From the NCBI RefSeq assembly GCF_030272615.1, contig NC_081406.1, positions 484,687,900 to 484,751,899 on the forward strand: a stretch of DNA of 64,000 bases, in the 5' to 3' direction. Positions within the stretch are counted from its first letter, which is position 1. The number at the start of each line of letters is the position of its first letter. A program made the translations under genes and the position numbers. The stretch is from Cryptomeria japonica. Lineage: Eukaryota > Streptophyta > Pinopsida > Cupressales > Cupressaceae. The notes below the pieces were generated by a model. The model had not been told where the DNA came from and made no database searches. It saw nothing but the letters and a program-made list of their open reading frames with translations. Shown here in pieces: positions 11,054 through 23,527 of this stretch.

Positions 11054-14000
11054 ATGTTCCCTAAAAAGAAAAAGAAAATTATTTCATGGAATATATGTCG
11101 ATTGAATAGTCCACATAAATAGGATGTTCTTAGAAATTTAGTTAGAGAGCATAAACTGGATATTGTTCTTATCCAAGAAACTAAAATGACTAAAGATAAA
11201 GTTGAGAAGATTAAGATTTTTAAGGATGGTGGAGTTTTAGGAGGTAGGTTGGATGGTGCTTCTAGGGGCATTGCCATTTTCTGGAATTTAAGGCGTGTTA
11301 CTGGGGTGCCTGTTAAGCAGGATAGTAATTTCCCTTTTGTTAGGTTTCATCATTTAGGGGATGGTACCTCTTGGCTCTTGACTAACATTTATGCCCCTAA
11401 TAATAGACTTGGTAGATATAAATTTTTGAAGAAGCTGGAGGCCATTCGGTCACTTTTTAAGGATGAAATGTGGATGGTCATGGGGGATTTCAGTACCCCT
11501 CTTCGTGAAAATGAAAAGTTTGGGGGCGTCCCATCTCAATTAGAAAGTAGAATGGACCTGCTGAACTTTATCAATAACCAAGGTTTGCATGATATAGATC
11601 TCCAAGGTGCCAATTATACTTGGACCAACCGAAGGGCGGGGGGAGATCTTATTCAAGTCAGATTAGATAGGACCCTTATCTCTATTGATTGGTTTAACAA
11701 TTATCTGTGCTCCCTATCATCTATTTATTAGATTGGTTTTGACCACTTCCCTATGATTTCTATGGCAGAGAATAAAAGTGTTAAAAGAAACTTCCCGTTT
11801 ATATTTGAAAGGATGTGGTAGGACCATCCTAACCTTGAGAAGGCCATTGAGGAGTGGTGGTCAATTGATGTCAAAGGTACTGTGATGTATATAATGGAAA
11901 AAAAATTAAGGCATGTGAAAGATAATATTAAGATATGGAACAAGGAATTTTTTGGGAACCTTTTATTGCCAAGTCCATAACCCATCTTGAGCTAAAGGAA
12001 ATACAGGATAAAATCCAAACCAGCGGATATAATGAAGTGTCTATCAGAGAGGAAAATGAAGTGCTTGTCCAGTATCATAAGATCATCAGAAGAGAAGAAG
12101 AATTTTGGAAACAGCAGTCCAGATCTCTTTGTCTTAAAGTTGGGATCATAAATACCAGGTTTTTCCATATGACTGCTGTGAAATAAAAGGCTACTAATAG
12201 AATCTCTAAATTGAGAATTGGTGGAATTGAAACAAGGAAGGATGATGAGATTGAGTATGAAGCCAGGAATTTTTTCAATTCTCTTCTCGCAGCAGATAGA
12301 GGTCTAGATGATCTTTCTCAAAGAGCCCTCTTAGAGACCATTCCTTCCATAATTAATAATGTCTAGAACAAGGCTTTGGTGGCCATTCCCTCTAAGGAGG
12401 AAGTTGAGAAAGCAATTTTCTCCTTTGATGACAATAAAGCCTCGAGACTGGATGGGTTCCCATTGTTCTTCTTTCAATCCTTTCGGAACATTCTCAAATT
12501 TGATATGGTTAAAGGAGTGCAAGAAGTTTTGGGGGCTAGGATTATCTTAAAGGAACTTAATGCTATTTTTTTGGTTTTGATTCCCAAATGTCCTAGGGCT
12601 GATTTGGTGGATCAATTTTGACCGATAAGCTTATGCAGCTCTTTCTATAAAATTATCTCAAAGGTGGTTACTAGTAGATTTCTCATGATTCTCCCTTCTA
12701 TAATATCACCCCAACAGAGTGGCTTCGTTCGTAGAAAAAAAATCCTTGGCACTATTATTACTATTCATGAAAATATACATTTGCTTGTGGAATCAAAGAA
12801 ACAAGGCTTCTTGATGAGTTTGGAATTGTCTAAAGCCTATGATCGTGTGGATTGGGGCTTCTTGGACAAGGTAATTGGTGATTTTGGTTTTTGTGATAAG
12901 TTTATTCAGTTGGTTGACCAACTTATCTCGGCTCCTTATTTCTCTATCATTGTGAATGGTGTGCCTTCCAACTTCTTTAAAACTACTAGGGGCATCAGGT
13001 AGGGGGATCCCATCTCCCCTATTCTCTTCATTATTCTAGCTAAATGTTTGGGTAGATTTATTAGCAAATTTGTTTCTTAGGGTCTTCTGCTGGGAGTCTC
13101 TCCCTCTTCTAGTTTCAAAGCCTATTCCCACCAACAATTTACCGATGATACCATATTAATGGGCACTTCATCAATCAAAGAAGCTTCTACTATAAATAAC
13201 ATTCTCAATACTTATAGCTATGCTTCGGGTCAAGAGATTAATCAGGAGAAAATCTCAGTTTTCTTCTTCAACACCCTAGAGGTTAGATAGAACAGGATGG
13301 CCTGGATCCTTGGATGCCAAATTGGAAAGCCCCCATCTATTTACCCGAGTCTTCCATTAGGCACGAAACCTATATATTTTTTTGGAATACTCTTGTTGAT
13401 AGATTCAGCAGGAAGCTAGCCAGTCAAGTTGGTAAAATCCAACTTTTAAAATCTTATCTTCAGAGTCTTCCAATTTATGCTTTAAGCCCCTTCAAAATTC
13501 TTGGCAAATTTAAGATGCTATTGAGAGAATTTAGAAAGCTTTCCTTTGGTCCACGGTTGAGGAAAAGAAGAGAGTTTCCCTCAGTGCCTGGGAGAATGTC
13601 TACAAACCAAAAAAGATGGGGGGACTAGGACTGAGAAATATCAAAACCTTGAACAAGACCCTTCTGGCCAAAAAAATTTGGAGAATCTATCAGGGAACTG
13701 GGGAGTGGAATGATTTTTGGAAGGCAAAATACTTACATGTGGTCCCTACCATGGAAGATTTCCTTGCCTCTGATCAGATATCAAGTGACACTAATATTTG
13801 AAACAATGTTATCCAAGCTAAAGGTATTGTCAGTTTGGGCAAAGTTTGGGCCATTGGTAATGGCAAAAAGGTGGATTTCTGGGATGATGCCTAGATTGGA
13901 GGAGCTCCTCTCAATGATAATTGTGTTTTTCAGATGATCATCAAAACCTACAAGGATAAGTTCAAGATTAAAGTTATTGACTACTAGAGAGATCAAATGT

Positions 14001-15309
14001 GGATGGACCTCAACTCTATTGATCCCAACTTAAAGCAGGTTAATTTAGTGATTAACCATATAATTATTAACCCAAGGAGGGAGGACCACCTAGTGTGGAG
14101 TGGAAACCCTTCAGGGAATTATTTTGTGGTGTTTGCTATCCTTATGCTTCGATCTCAAGACCCTAGCCCTTGCTGGGCTAAGGCCTGGTGTTCAAGTTTG
14201 ACTCCTAAAATTAATATTTTTTTATGGATTCTTTTGAAAAATAAAATTCTAACCACAAATAACTTGAGAAAGAGGGGATTCTGCATCCCCAATAGATGTT
14301 ATCTTTGTCTCAATGATGAGGAATCCATGAACCACATTTTTATCCACTGTCCTTTTGTGCAACCTATCTGGGCTATGTTTTTCTAGCATTAGGGTTTAAA
14401 TTGGGTGTTCCTTGAGGAGATTCAAGATTGTTTCAGGAGTTGGTATTGCAATACAAAAAAACTGACTATAAGAAATTTATGGAAGTTTTCCTTTCCACAT
14501 ATCCTATGGGGTATCTAGAAAGAAAGAAACAACAAAATTTTCAGAAATGATGTTAACCCCTCCAAGGTGGTTTGGGCTAAGATAAAACACAATTTTGTTG
14601 AGAATGTGATGGATAGGCGAGATCATGACTGCAATAGTAAGGAGGACTTTGATATTATAAAGTGTTGGAACATTCCAACCCACATAGACATCAATACTAA
14701 CCAACTCAAAATAAGGATATGTTGTTGTTCTTTTCCTCCTAATGACTATATTAAAGCTAACTTCAATGGAGCTGCTAAAGGGAACCCAGAGCCAACTGGC
14801 TATGGTGGAGTTATCCAAAATTGTGTTGGCTTTTGCATAGGAGTGGTGGCTTTCCCCTTGGGTAACCAAACTAATCATCTGGCTGAAGCTATGGGCGCCC
14901 TCCAAGCTATCAAATTAGCACACAATCTAGGAGTCAAATTTTTAGGACTGCAGGGGGATTCTAAAACATTATCAATTGCCTCCTTAGTAAGAATCAACCC
15001 TTGTGAATTATTAAAAATATCATTGACAAGGCCAAGGAGATGATTGAGGGATTTGACCAATGTTAACATTCTCATGATTATAGAGAGGCCAACAAGAGCA
15101 CTGATTGGGCCACCAATGAGGCAGTACAAAGCGGACAAATCAAAATTTGGAAAAGTGAGGGAGAGCTCCCTTGTGTGGCATGTGACATTTTCAATTATGA
15201 AAGATATCATGGTAAACAAGGTAGGATTTGATATCATTTCCTGAGATGGTGGGGGTGGTCATGGCATGATGAAATGGTATCGTATGAAGTTGAGAAGGAG
15301 GTGCACTAG
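11054..15309 (+). pseudogene. LINE ORF2: endonuclease, reverse transcriptase, zinc finger, RNase H
   Basis: Starts ATG 11054, 18 bp after ORF1. Apurinic-type endonuclease at 11054-11760: SWNICRLN, IQETK, NIYAPN, MGDFS (family GDFN, so Asn is Ser), RLDR, then DHFPM. RT at about 12360-13350: IPKC, ISLCSSFYK, QSGFVRRK, LELSKAYDRVDW, GDPISP, FTDD (family F/YADD). The thumb and a zf-RVT-like segment run to 14386 (LTPKINIFLW, C-x2-C and H-x4-HC). RNase H at about 14745-15100: FNGAAKGNP (family FDGA, first Asp is Asn), AEAMGALQAI, GDSKTL, and STDWAT in another frame. Several stops (11119, 12619, 13000 and others) and at least three frame changes make it non-functional. It would have nicked the target and copied LINE RNA. 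Confidence 0.88.
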
Positions 15310-15563
15310 TAAATGCCATATCATTTTGCATGCTTTGTGGGTTTTTTTTCCTTTTGGAGTGGAAGCTAAAGAATTATCCATTGGCTTCTAGAGGCTTCTT
15401 CTCTGCTAAAAAGAAAGTCCATAGTGAAGAGTGGTATTTGCAGGAAATTACAGTTGATAGAAATTGATAAGAATATGGGGGGAAATCACAAGCGAATGGA
15501 GGCAGCTAAAATTGATAAATGGAGGGACCATCCCAGGCCTAGGCTGTGCTGCAAGCAATAAAA

Positions 15564-16956
15564 ATGATAAATTACATGGAGAGAATGCAAGAAAGATGAC
15601 CAAAAATCACAAGGATTTTCAAAAAGGGGTGGAATAAGGGCACATTGACCATTGGCAGTAGGAAGGTAAAGGTGAATGAGACCATGATCACTGAGGCTAT
15701 GGGTCTGCCGATGGAGGATATCAAATTCTACAGGGATAGGAAACTGTCAGATGTTGCTATGAAGAAATTACTGAAGGAAGAGGAGGAGAAAGCCAGGTTG
15801 GTGAAGGGAAGTCACACTTACTACTCCCCTAAGGTAATCAAGATGATCTAGTGATGGATTTTGTTTGTAATTATGGAATTTATTACTTTAGATGGTAGAT
15901 ATCCCAGGGTTTATAGCTATCATTTTGTTATTCTCAACCATTTTCAATATAAGGAGAAAATTTCCATTTCCTACTACTTGCTCTGTGCCCTAAATGCTAG
16001 GATTATGGATGCTATCTCTAATCCCAAAACCAATCGTTCTATGCATGAGGGTCTTATGGTGATTATGTACAACCACATCAATAATACCATGGTTCAACTA
16101 AATATTGTAGATATTTCTAAGTCGGACGAGGAATTGGACAAGTCTGATGATGATGATGGTGAAGGTTATGACATAGAGGCTGAGGTTGAGGATGACCCCC
16201 ATATTTCCAAGTCAAGCAAGCAAAAAAGAAAAATAGGGAAAGAGGAGCAGGGTAAAGGGTTGGCCAAAAGGAAGCAGAAGGGGGAGGATGATGATAGTTG
16301 GTATGAGTAAGAAGATGAGACTGAAGATGATATGGAGACAGACAATGAGGAGGTTCAAATCCTCTCTAGCCTGAAGCATAAGGGGAAGACTCTGCGAAGT
16401 GATGATTTGCTGGCTAAGAGTCATTCGCCCTTCCCTACTATTTCTAAGGATAAGGGCCAAGCTAAGGAGGACACCCCCATGATGGAAGATAAGAATGCAG
16501 AGTTAAAGGAGGTGGGTCTGGAGGTGAACTTGGATCCTGCGGGAGACAAGGCCCAAGATGGCTCCCATCTGGATATTGACCTCTATTTCAAAAATGGCAC
16601 GGACTACTTCAACAAGGTTTTTCTTTGGGTTTAGAAGGAAATAACTAGCATAAAATCAAAACAAATCCAGGAGGCCAGCAAAATTGAAACTTTAGAAGCT
16701 ATTGGCACTGGTAAATTCAGTTCTCTCCTTGATTATTTAGGTGAGCTTACTATCAGTAATGTTGAGGAAATCATAAATGCTCAACATAATAGCTTCCAAA
16801 TATTGGAAAATAGAGTTGGGGCTACTGAAAAAAGGATAGAAGGGGTCGAGAATACTACCAAAAGGATTGGGGAGAAGAGTCATAAGATTATAAAGGCCTC
16901 CTTTGACAGCATTAAGGTTCTTATTAGCAAGCTTGAAAGTGACCAAGGTGAAAAGG
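15564..16956 (+). pseudogene. LINE ORF3, first part: uncharacterised protein
   Basis: One frame from about ATG 15564 to 16956 with stops at 15597, 15849, 16308 and 16632. It continues in the same frame across the NL2 insertion at 23528. The N-terminus reads RIFKKGWNKGTLTIGSRKV, then ETMITEAMGLPMEDIKFYRD and, later, LLCALNARIMD and SMHEGLMVIMYNHI. The middle is alternately acidic (DKSDDDDGEGYD) and basic (KQKRKIGKEEQGKGLAKRK). The end is a likely coiled coil (ILENRVGATEKRIEGVENTT). Layout and the ITxEAxGLP-type motif resemble ORF2 of NL1/NL2. No catalytic motif found and function unknown. It keeps its frame better than ORF2 does. Confidence 0.6.
16952..16956. repeat. NL2 target-site duplication AAAGG (right copy 23523-23527)
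   Basis: AAAGG immediately outside both NL2 LTRs. Removing NL2 and one copy keeps the LINE ORF3 frame open. Confidence 0.9.
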
Positions 16957-17751
16957 TGTTAGGAATCCCATAGATACTGAGAGGGGGGGGGTGAATCAGT
17001 ATCCAACTAGTGATTAGAATTTCTTGACTTAAAACATGCAGAACATATTATAACAGTGTACCGGTATGCAAGAAATAATGCAATAAATAGAATTAAGAAC
17101 ATCCACATGAAAAGCACACCATAACACAAGGTTTTAATGAGGAAACCCGGTGTGGGAAAAACCTCAGTGGGATTTGTGACCCACAATATTCACTCACTGG
17201 CCAATAAGAGAATATTACTTACAATAGGGGCCTGCACATGCAGGAAGGCCAACTACCTAGAGCTCACTGCTCAATGTGAAGTCTCACTGACTTACAATGA
17301 GGATTATACAAATCCAATATCTTGTACTACTTTACAATAGCATCTATAATGCCTGATCTAGTACCGGTTGCTACTCTGCTTCTTACATAAACCCTTTAGC
17401 CTATATCTCACATAATAGGTTTGCCTAATATTTTTCCTTATCACTTACTACTCTCACTCTAAATGTCTAGAATGATCTCTTTTATATATAAGAGTCATTT
17501 TACAATTTGCCAAGTCTGCTTACAAAGTTTTTACAATAATAAACAAAATATAATATAACAAAATCCTGTCGGCCTCTGTGCCAGTATACTTCCTTTCTTT
17601 GTGCCGGTGCTGGTGTCCTAAGTGCTGGTGTAGAGTGTGATCTGCTAATGCTAGTATAATGCCTTGCCGGTGCATAGGATTGTAAGGTTTCCATCAATGA
17701 CAAAACCTTCAATCACATACAATGTCTCATTGGAGTGTGCATATGCCAACA
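16957..17751 (-). repeat. NL2 3' LTR
   Basis: Direct repeat of 22724-23522. Begins TGTTAGGAATCCCA and ends GCCAACA. Contains GAGAGGGGGGGGGTGAATCA close to the end that lies next to the PBS in the other copy. Confidence 0.92.
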
Positions 17752-17965
17752 ATCTCCCCCTTTGGCATTGATGGCAACACTCATGAGAAATTTCAAAAGT
17801 GCATCCAAAAAATGTGAAGTCCAAAAATGTTACCAAAAATGTGTGTGCTCCCCCTAAGCATATGATTCCTGTGATGTTGAATTTTCTCATCCCACTACTC
17901 CCCCTTTGGCATCAATGACAAAGGTTGTCAAGATCTCAATAGAGTTAGTAGCTTCAACCTTGTAA
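17752..17965 (-). promoter_or_regulatory. NL2 polypurine tract and upstream duplicate
   Basis: On the plus strand ATCTCCCCCTTTGGCATTGA begins at 17752 next to the LTR, and a second CTCCCCCTTTGGCATCAATG lies at about 17900-17919. Both read on the minus strand as CAATGCCAAAGGGGGAGA-type tracts. Confidence 0.75.
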
Positions 17966-20900
17966 CTAGATAGTTACAATTTGAAATAGATCCACCAAAA
18001 TCAAGTTTATACTCTCCATAAACTTTTTACTATCTCTTATTGTTGTCTCTGTTCTCTTAACTGTACCAGTGAGATGCTGCAAATGCTCTGCTGGTGTTTT
18101 TTGTCCTTGTATTAGTGCCTCAGATACTTCCTTTCGCAGTGATGCTAGATAGTCCAATCTTGGACTTAGTTTTAATATCAAATGCTTTTCCTTATTCACT
18201 ATTCTTTCTTTCTCTCTTTCCAATTTAAGTAAATCTTCTTCAAAATTTGTTATCTTCTCCTCAAAAACTGATAGTGTATCAGGTGAGTTAACAAAATTAT
18301 CTGCAAGTTTATTGATCTCATCTTGTACCTTGCTCATCTTCTTGTCTATATCTATAGTCAAAAAGTTTGTCTTACAGGTGTCTTTGTACAGAGTTTTGTA
18401 CTCTTTCAATAAATTACACAATTCCAGTAGAAGTGTGTCAAAATCTCTGTTACACTTCTTTATTTGCTCATCAAAGAATTTCTGCTTTTCAATTTCTATT
18501 TTATCCTTCAATGTCTCTTCCTTTATTTTCTCAATGTTTTCTGTGATATATTTACATAGTGTTTCAAGTTGTCCTAAAGAATCTTTATTGTCTATATTAT
18601 AGTTTGGAGCAATTACCTTCAAAATTGGTATGGTATCACCAATTGCCTTATAAGCTTGTGAGCTGCAGTCTATTATCTTTTTGATTGAATCTAATAGTAC
18701 CTTAGTCACATTAGTTGATTTGTAGCCTGATGATGAACCAACATTATGAGTACCGCCACTAGAAGTAACCAAGCTTGTATTGACCTCTGGTAGGTCTGTT
18801 TGTGTCTGCATTTCCTTAAGCAATGGTTTTCCTGTTCCAGAGCCTTTTGCTCTGTTTGTTTTTCTATTTGTTGCATTGTCTCAATCTGAGTCTGAGTCTC
18901 TACCTTTTTCTCTTTGTTATCCGTTGATTTCTCCTGTGTGTTTTCAGTTTGCTGAGCCACCAGAGGCTCACTAGCCATTTCAGTTTTATCAGCTATATCT
19001 TTGTCTACCACAATGTTGATCTTTTGAGTATCAACATCCATAGTATATAAGACTTCAAGATTAGGATTACCATCCTCTACATCCATACTCTCAGCTGTCG
19101 GTTGATCTTCTATAGCTATTGTTTTTATCGGTGGAGTAATCAAAGGAGGTGGGCGTAAGTTGTCTTTAACCTTGATACTAGGTGGTCCACCAACTTTACC
19201 TTTACTCTTGTCTCTATCTTTCTGATAAACTTTTATAGGTTTGGGGTTCTTGTATTCTTCTTGTTTTTCTTTTTCAACTAGGAATATATCCCATCCATTT
19301 TTTGTCTCCTCAGTCACCTCATTAACTCTTCCAACCATTAAAGCAATGTGCTGGTGTGCAGTAGAAAATACTGACCGGTTGGCTTGAGCAATTAGGTCAT
19401 CGATTTCTTTGGGTGAATTTACCGGATATACAACAAGTAGTTTCTCAATCTTTATTTTCTTGTCCATTTCTATTACTACTTGTCTTCTTGCTTCCAGTCT
19501 CTTAAATAGTTCATCTAGAATTTCATTTACTACTTCCATCAAAAATTTCTTATACATATCCATATGCAATATAACACTATTTTCAACTTGTTCTTTTTCA
19601 TCAGCTGTTAAAGTGTCATATATTTTCTCTATATTCTTCAATTTACCTTCCTTTGTAATTTCATTCAGCAGTATATCAAGAGGGGCCAAGTCTTTGTTTG
19701 TCCTCTTCTTCTTTTTGGGTGTCAGTTTCTTCTTCTTTGGTGTATCCTTTCTTACCAGAGATCTCACTACTTGTTGTTTTTGTCTTGTCCTCCTGGGTGA
19801 GGGTGTGGTTGCCAGTGAGGGTTCTCTTTTCCTTACAAATCTTTTGAAATTTGGAGGCATATCACTCTCCTAAGAGGTACCTACCGGTGATAGGTGAGTT
19901 TTAGGTTGTGGAGCTGCTAACTCATCCTCTATTATACCGGTTTTCTTCAACACATCTTCTTTGATGGCTTTTGCTTGTCTGGAACCTTTCCTTACAACTG
20001 CCTCAACCTTTTTCACTCTTTTCTTTGATTGTATTTAGCTTTCAATAGTTTCTGCACTACCAAATATTTCTTCCTTAGGTTCTCTGGGGGCTTCCAGAAG
20101 TGCTTTAGCATATGTTTCAATTATATGATCATCTATTTCATAGCCCATCTTGGTTACCCAAACTGTCCTAGGGTTGACTGCTTCCATCCAAATTTCATCC
20201 TTCTTGATTACAAATCATATTTCATCTTTGTATTTGTCGACAATTTTGTGATAACCTGATTCTTTTCTTCATTTTGGCCTTTAGTGCTTGAAAGAAATCA
20301 TGAATATTGTTTTCCTTGTCTTCTCCCATGTTATTGAATAGTTCTGTTAACTGTTTACCTACTGGTATATCATATCCAGGTTCTTTGTAGCCTATACCAG
20401 GAACCTGTTTGGTTATATGTAGCATCAGACATACTAATAGATTTCCAAACCTGAAAGTTCCTTTCTTGTCCTTCTTAATCTTTCCAAGGTTGTCAATTAA
20501 TTCATCCTTTAACCACTCACATATATCAATCTTTGCATTATCTGTGACCATATCATAAGCACTCTTAATGTATAAACTTGAAACTGAATTGAGTCTGTTT
20601 GCATGAGTAGCTTTATATCCTAATATCATGCTAATAAATCTCACATTAATGTCTATTACATCATTAACTCTTAGGGACATTTTGTAAAATGTTACACCAG
20701 TTAGGTTTGTAACTAGGTCATTGGATACCTTCTTAGTTTTATCTGGCCTTTTACTAGTGGTCGGTAACCTTGTGACAGCTTTCACAACTTCCTTAGTGAT
20801 TTTGTGGATTGCATCTAACCAGAAAAATTCACCATGTACCCTACTTAAGACTATCCTAATCACATCCTTGGGGAATTCAGGAATGCTAAGGATCTCTGTA

Positions 20901-21193
20901 AATCCTACGGTCTCAATGATCTTGTGTTCATCTTTTATATTGCCGGATTCATCACATATCATAGGTTTAAACATGGTTTTAATCTCTTCATCTTCTAGTT
21001 CCTCAATGTTGCAGTGGATGTAAATCCTGGGGTCTTCAGCATAAACAAATTCCTTAGGAATTTGAGAAAAAGCACCTAAGGTATCATCTTTCTTTGCTAC
21101 CTCAAGAACTAACTAAAATACGGGCCTAGGTCTTTTTATAACTTCAACAACAGTAGGGTTTTCTATATATTCAATTGCAGAGGTGGATGCCAT
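17966..21193 (-). pseudogene. NL2 ORF2, large uncharacterised protein
   Basis: Best copy of the NL ORF2: about 3.2 kb in three long frame segments with two frameshifts (about 20240-19870 and about 18820-18710) and a stop at 21113. Start chosen at ATG 21193 because both copies begin M-A. Part 1 (21193-20240) is globular: YIHCNIEELEDEEIKTM, FFWLDAIHKITKEVVKAVT, NRLNSVSSLYIKSAYDMV, FRFGNLLVCLMLHI. Part 2 (19860-18710) is Lys-rich at first (KKKKLTPKKKKRTNK), then helical with HQHIALMVGRVNEV, then acidic/Gln-rich. Part 3 (18823-17966) is a ~280-residue coiled coil. A nuclear, DNA- or RNA-associated role is possible from the basic tracts, but this is inference. No known family assigned. Confidence 0.7.
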
Positions 21194-21533
21194 GATAAAA
21201 TACCTTTTACTGTCTTTAGGATGGATGATTGCTTGGAGTGTTCTTGCCTCTTTCTCGAAATTCCTTAGCTCGGAATTTTCATGCTCTTCATAGGTTTGAA
21301 ATCTTGGTGAAATGGAATGGAGCCAAAACCTCAATTTTATAGTGTCTTGTTGCCATCTACCACATTAAATGCATGCCGATTAAGTATTCACTTAACATTA
21401 TCTGCCGGTAAAAAGTAATTTCCAACTTCTTATCTCTAACCGAGGGAATAATAGCACGTGTCATTAGATTGCCAAACCCTCAAGAAAACTTTCTTCAATT
21501 AGATGAAGAAATTCCTACCAGTGGAGCACTGCT
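21194..21533 (-). other. NL2 non-coding leader between gag and ORF2
   Basis: No convincing coding potential. It corresponds in position to NL1 2516-2894. Confidence 0.45.
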
Positions 21534-22652
21534 CTATCCTGCCGGTGAAGCATCACTTTGTCCTGCCAGTGAAGCATTGATTTGTTCTACCGGTGGAGGA
21601 GTATTCCCAATAATTAGATCAGCTTTTCTAATCCATTGTTTTGAGAATTCTTGCTTAACCTCTTCAACTTTTTCTTTACCTTTCAAGCTAGAACTTTTGT
21701 TGTCTACCAGTGTTCCTTTACTTCTATAGAATTTAGCAATATGCCCAATCTTGTTACATGCATAACAAGTTACATTATTCTTCTGAATAGCTTTCCCATA
21801 ACCTATGTCAGTTTGTGTTCTGCATTGATTAGATAAATGTCCAAATCTTCCACAAACATAACATCTCACATTCATTCTGCAGTTTTCAGAGTTGTGACCA
21901 ACTTTGTTGCATTTTGAACATTGACCAGTGGGTGTGTTGATATTCTGATAATTTCTAGATCTACATTCATTTTCTCTATGACCATACTTATTACAGTTAA
22001 ATCATTTTCCATTGAATTTATAAGCATTAGGTTATCTTACCAGTTTGCTGTGATCCTGAGTATTTGTAGTACCAGAGCTTTCACCAACTTCAAAGCCAAT
22101 TCCAAAAGTGTCACCTTTAGGTTTTTGATTCTTCAGCAAGGTACCAAGTTCCTCTGAGCTTTTCTTGAATTTTTCTTTATGTTGATTTGTAGTTTCTAGT
22201 TCTCTTTCTAAGACTTCTTTTTGTCTCATCAGTTCATTTGAGTCATTCTAAGTATGCATCAGATCTGTCTTCAACATGTCATTTTCATAGCTAAGTCTTG
22301 TGTTCTCATTTGCTACATCACTTAGTCTTCTGGTCAATTCTTCTTCATTCTTCTTCCTATCCTCAATCTCTTTGCAAAATCTCATAGTCATATCCTGCAT
22401 TTCATTCTTTGTTGTCATGTTCTCTTGTTTCAACTTGCTTATCATATCATTAAGTGATTCCTTTTCATCATTCTCATTTTGCAATTTTTCACAAAGTTCT
22501 CTTCTCTTATTTCTTGCAATAGTAAGATTCTCTTGAAGTGCCTGAATGATATCCTGAGCTGCCCTTAAATCATCTTCTAGTTTGATATTTTTCAATTTCT
22601 CTGCATCATAGTCTGAAAGAGCTCCTTCAAGTTGCTTCATCAGATTTTCCAT
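21534..22652 (-). pseudogene. NL2 gag-like protein: coiled coil plus four CCHC knuckles
   Basis: Single frame of about 372 codons from ATG 22652 to TAG 21534 with stops at 22250-22248, 22034-22032 and 22004-22002. Residues 1-150 are a strong coiled-coil candidate (KLKQENMTTKNEMQDMTMRF). The conserved KFKKSSEELGTLLKNQKPKG block follows, then a GFEVGESSGT block, then four knuckles: CNKYGHRENEC (eroded front), CSKCNKVGHNSENC, CYVCGRFGHLSNQC and CYACNKIGH, which has lost its final Cys just as NL1 did. Probably the RNA-packaging protein of the element. Confidence 0.82.
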
Positions 22653-22709
22653 CTTTACCAGTGTCAAGATCTTCCTCAAGCTGTTAGGCTTCTGAAAATA
22701 GAGGACCAA

Positions 22710-22721
22710 GCTCTGATACCA
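22710..22721 (-). promoter_or_regulatory. NL2 primer-binding site
   Basis: GCTCTGATACCA on the plus strand, which is TGGTATCAGAGC on the minus strand, two bases from the 5' LTR. Confidence 0.92.
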
Positions 22722-22723
22722 AT

Positions 22724-23522
22724 TGTTAGGAATCCCACAAATACTGAGAGGGGGGGGGGGGTGAATCAGTATCTAACTGGTGATTAGAATTTCTTGACTT
22801 AAAACATGCAAAACATATTATAATAGTGTATCGGTATGCAAGAAATAAAGCAATAAACAGAATTAAGAACATCCACATGAAAAGCACACCATAACACAAG
22901 GTTTTAATGAGGAAACCCGGTGTGGGAAAAATGTCAGTGGGATTTGTGACCCACAATATTCACTCATTGGCTAATAAGAGAATATTACTTACAATAGGGG
23001 CCTACACATGCAGGAAGGCGAACTGCCTAGAGCTCACTGCTCAATGGGAAGTCTCACTGACTCACAATGAGGATTATACAAATCCAATATCTTGTACTAC
23101 TTTACAATAGCATCTATAATGCCTGATCCAGTACCGGTTGCTGCTCTGCTTCTTACATAAACCCTTTAGCCTATATTTTGTATAATAGGTCTACCTAATA
23201 TTTTTCCTTATTTCTTACTACTCTCACTCTAAATGTCTACAATGATCTCTTTTATATATAAGAGTCATTTTACAATTTGCCAAGTCGGCTTACAAATTTT
23301 TTACAATAATAAACAAAATATAATATAACAAAATCCTATTGGCCTCTGTGCTGGTATACTTCCTTTCTTTGTGCCAGTGCTGGTGTCCTGAGTGTCGATG
23401 TAGAGTGTGATCTGCTGATGCCAGTATAATGCCTTTTTAGTGCCATAGGATTGTAAGGTTGCCATCAATGACAAAACCTTCAATCACATACAATGCCTCA
23501 TTAGAGTGTGCATATGCCAACA
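22724..23522 (-). repeat. NL2 5' LTR
   Basis: Direct repeat of 16957-17751. Differences seen by eye are mostly C/T and G/A changes and homopolymer length in the G-run. Confidence 0.92.
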
Positions 23523-23527
23523 AAAGG

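Larger units (their letters stand above)
16957..23522 (-). mobile_element. NL2, gag-bearing non-autonomous LTR element
   Basis: Complete 6.6-kb element on the minus strand inside LINE ORF3, with TSD AAAGG. LTRs are 795 and 799 bp (TGTTAG...CCAACA). PBS at 22710-22721, polypurine tract next to the 3' LTR. It encodes gag (22652-21534) and ORF2 (21193-17966), both homologous to those of NL1. No protease, integrase, RT or RNase H seen. The LTRs look very similar to each other (a few percent difference by eye), so this copy is younger than NL1. Confidence 0.9.

Noticed and set aside
19409-19873. 154-residue Phe/Ser-rich plus-strand frame that looks like a membrane protein
   Set aside because: Exact antisense of the Lys/Glu-rich NL2 ORF2, which creates hydrophobic-looking reverse translations.
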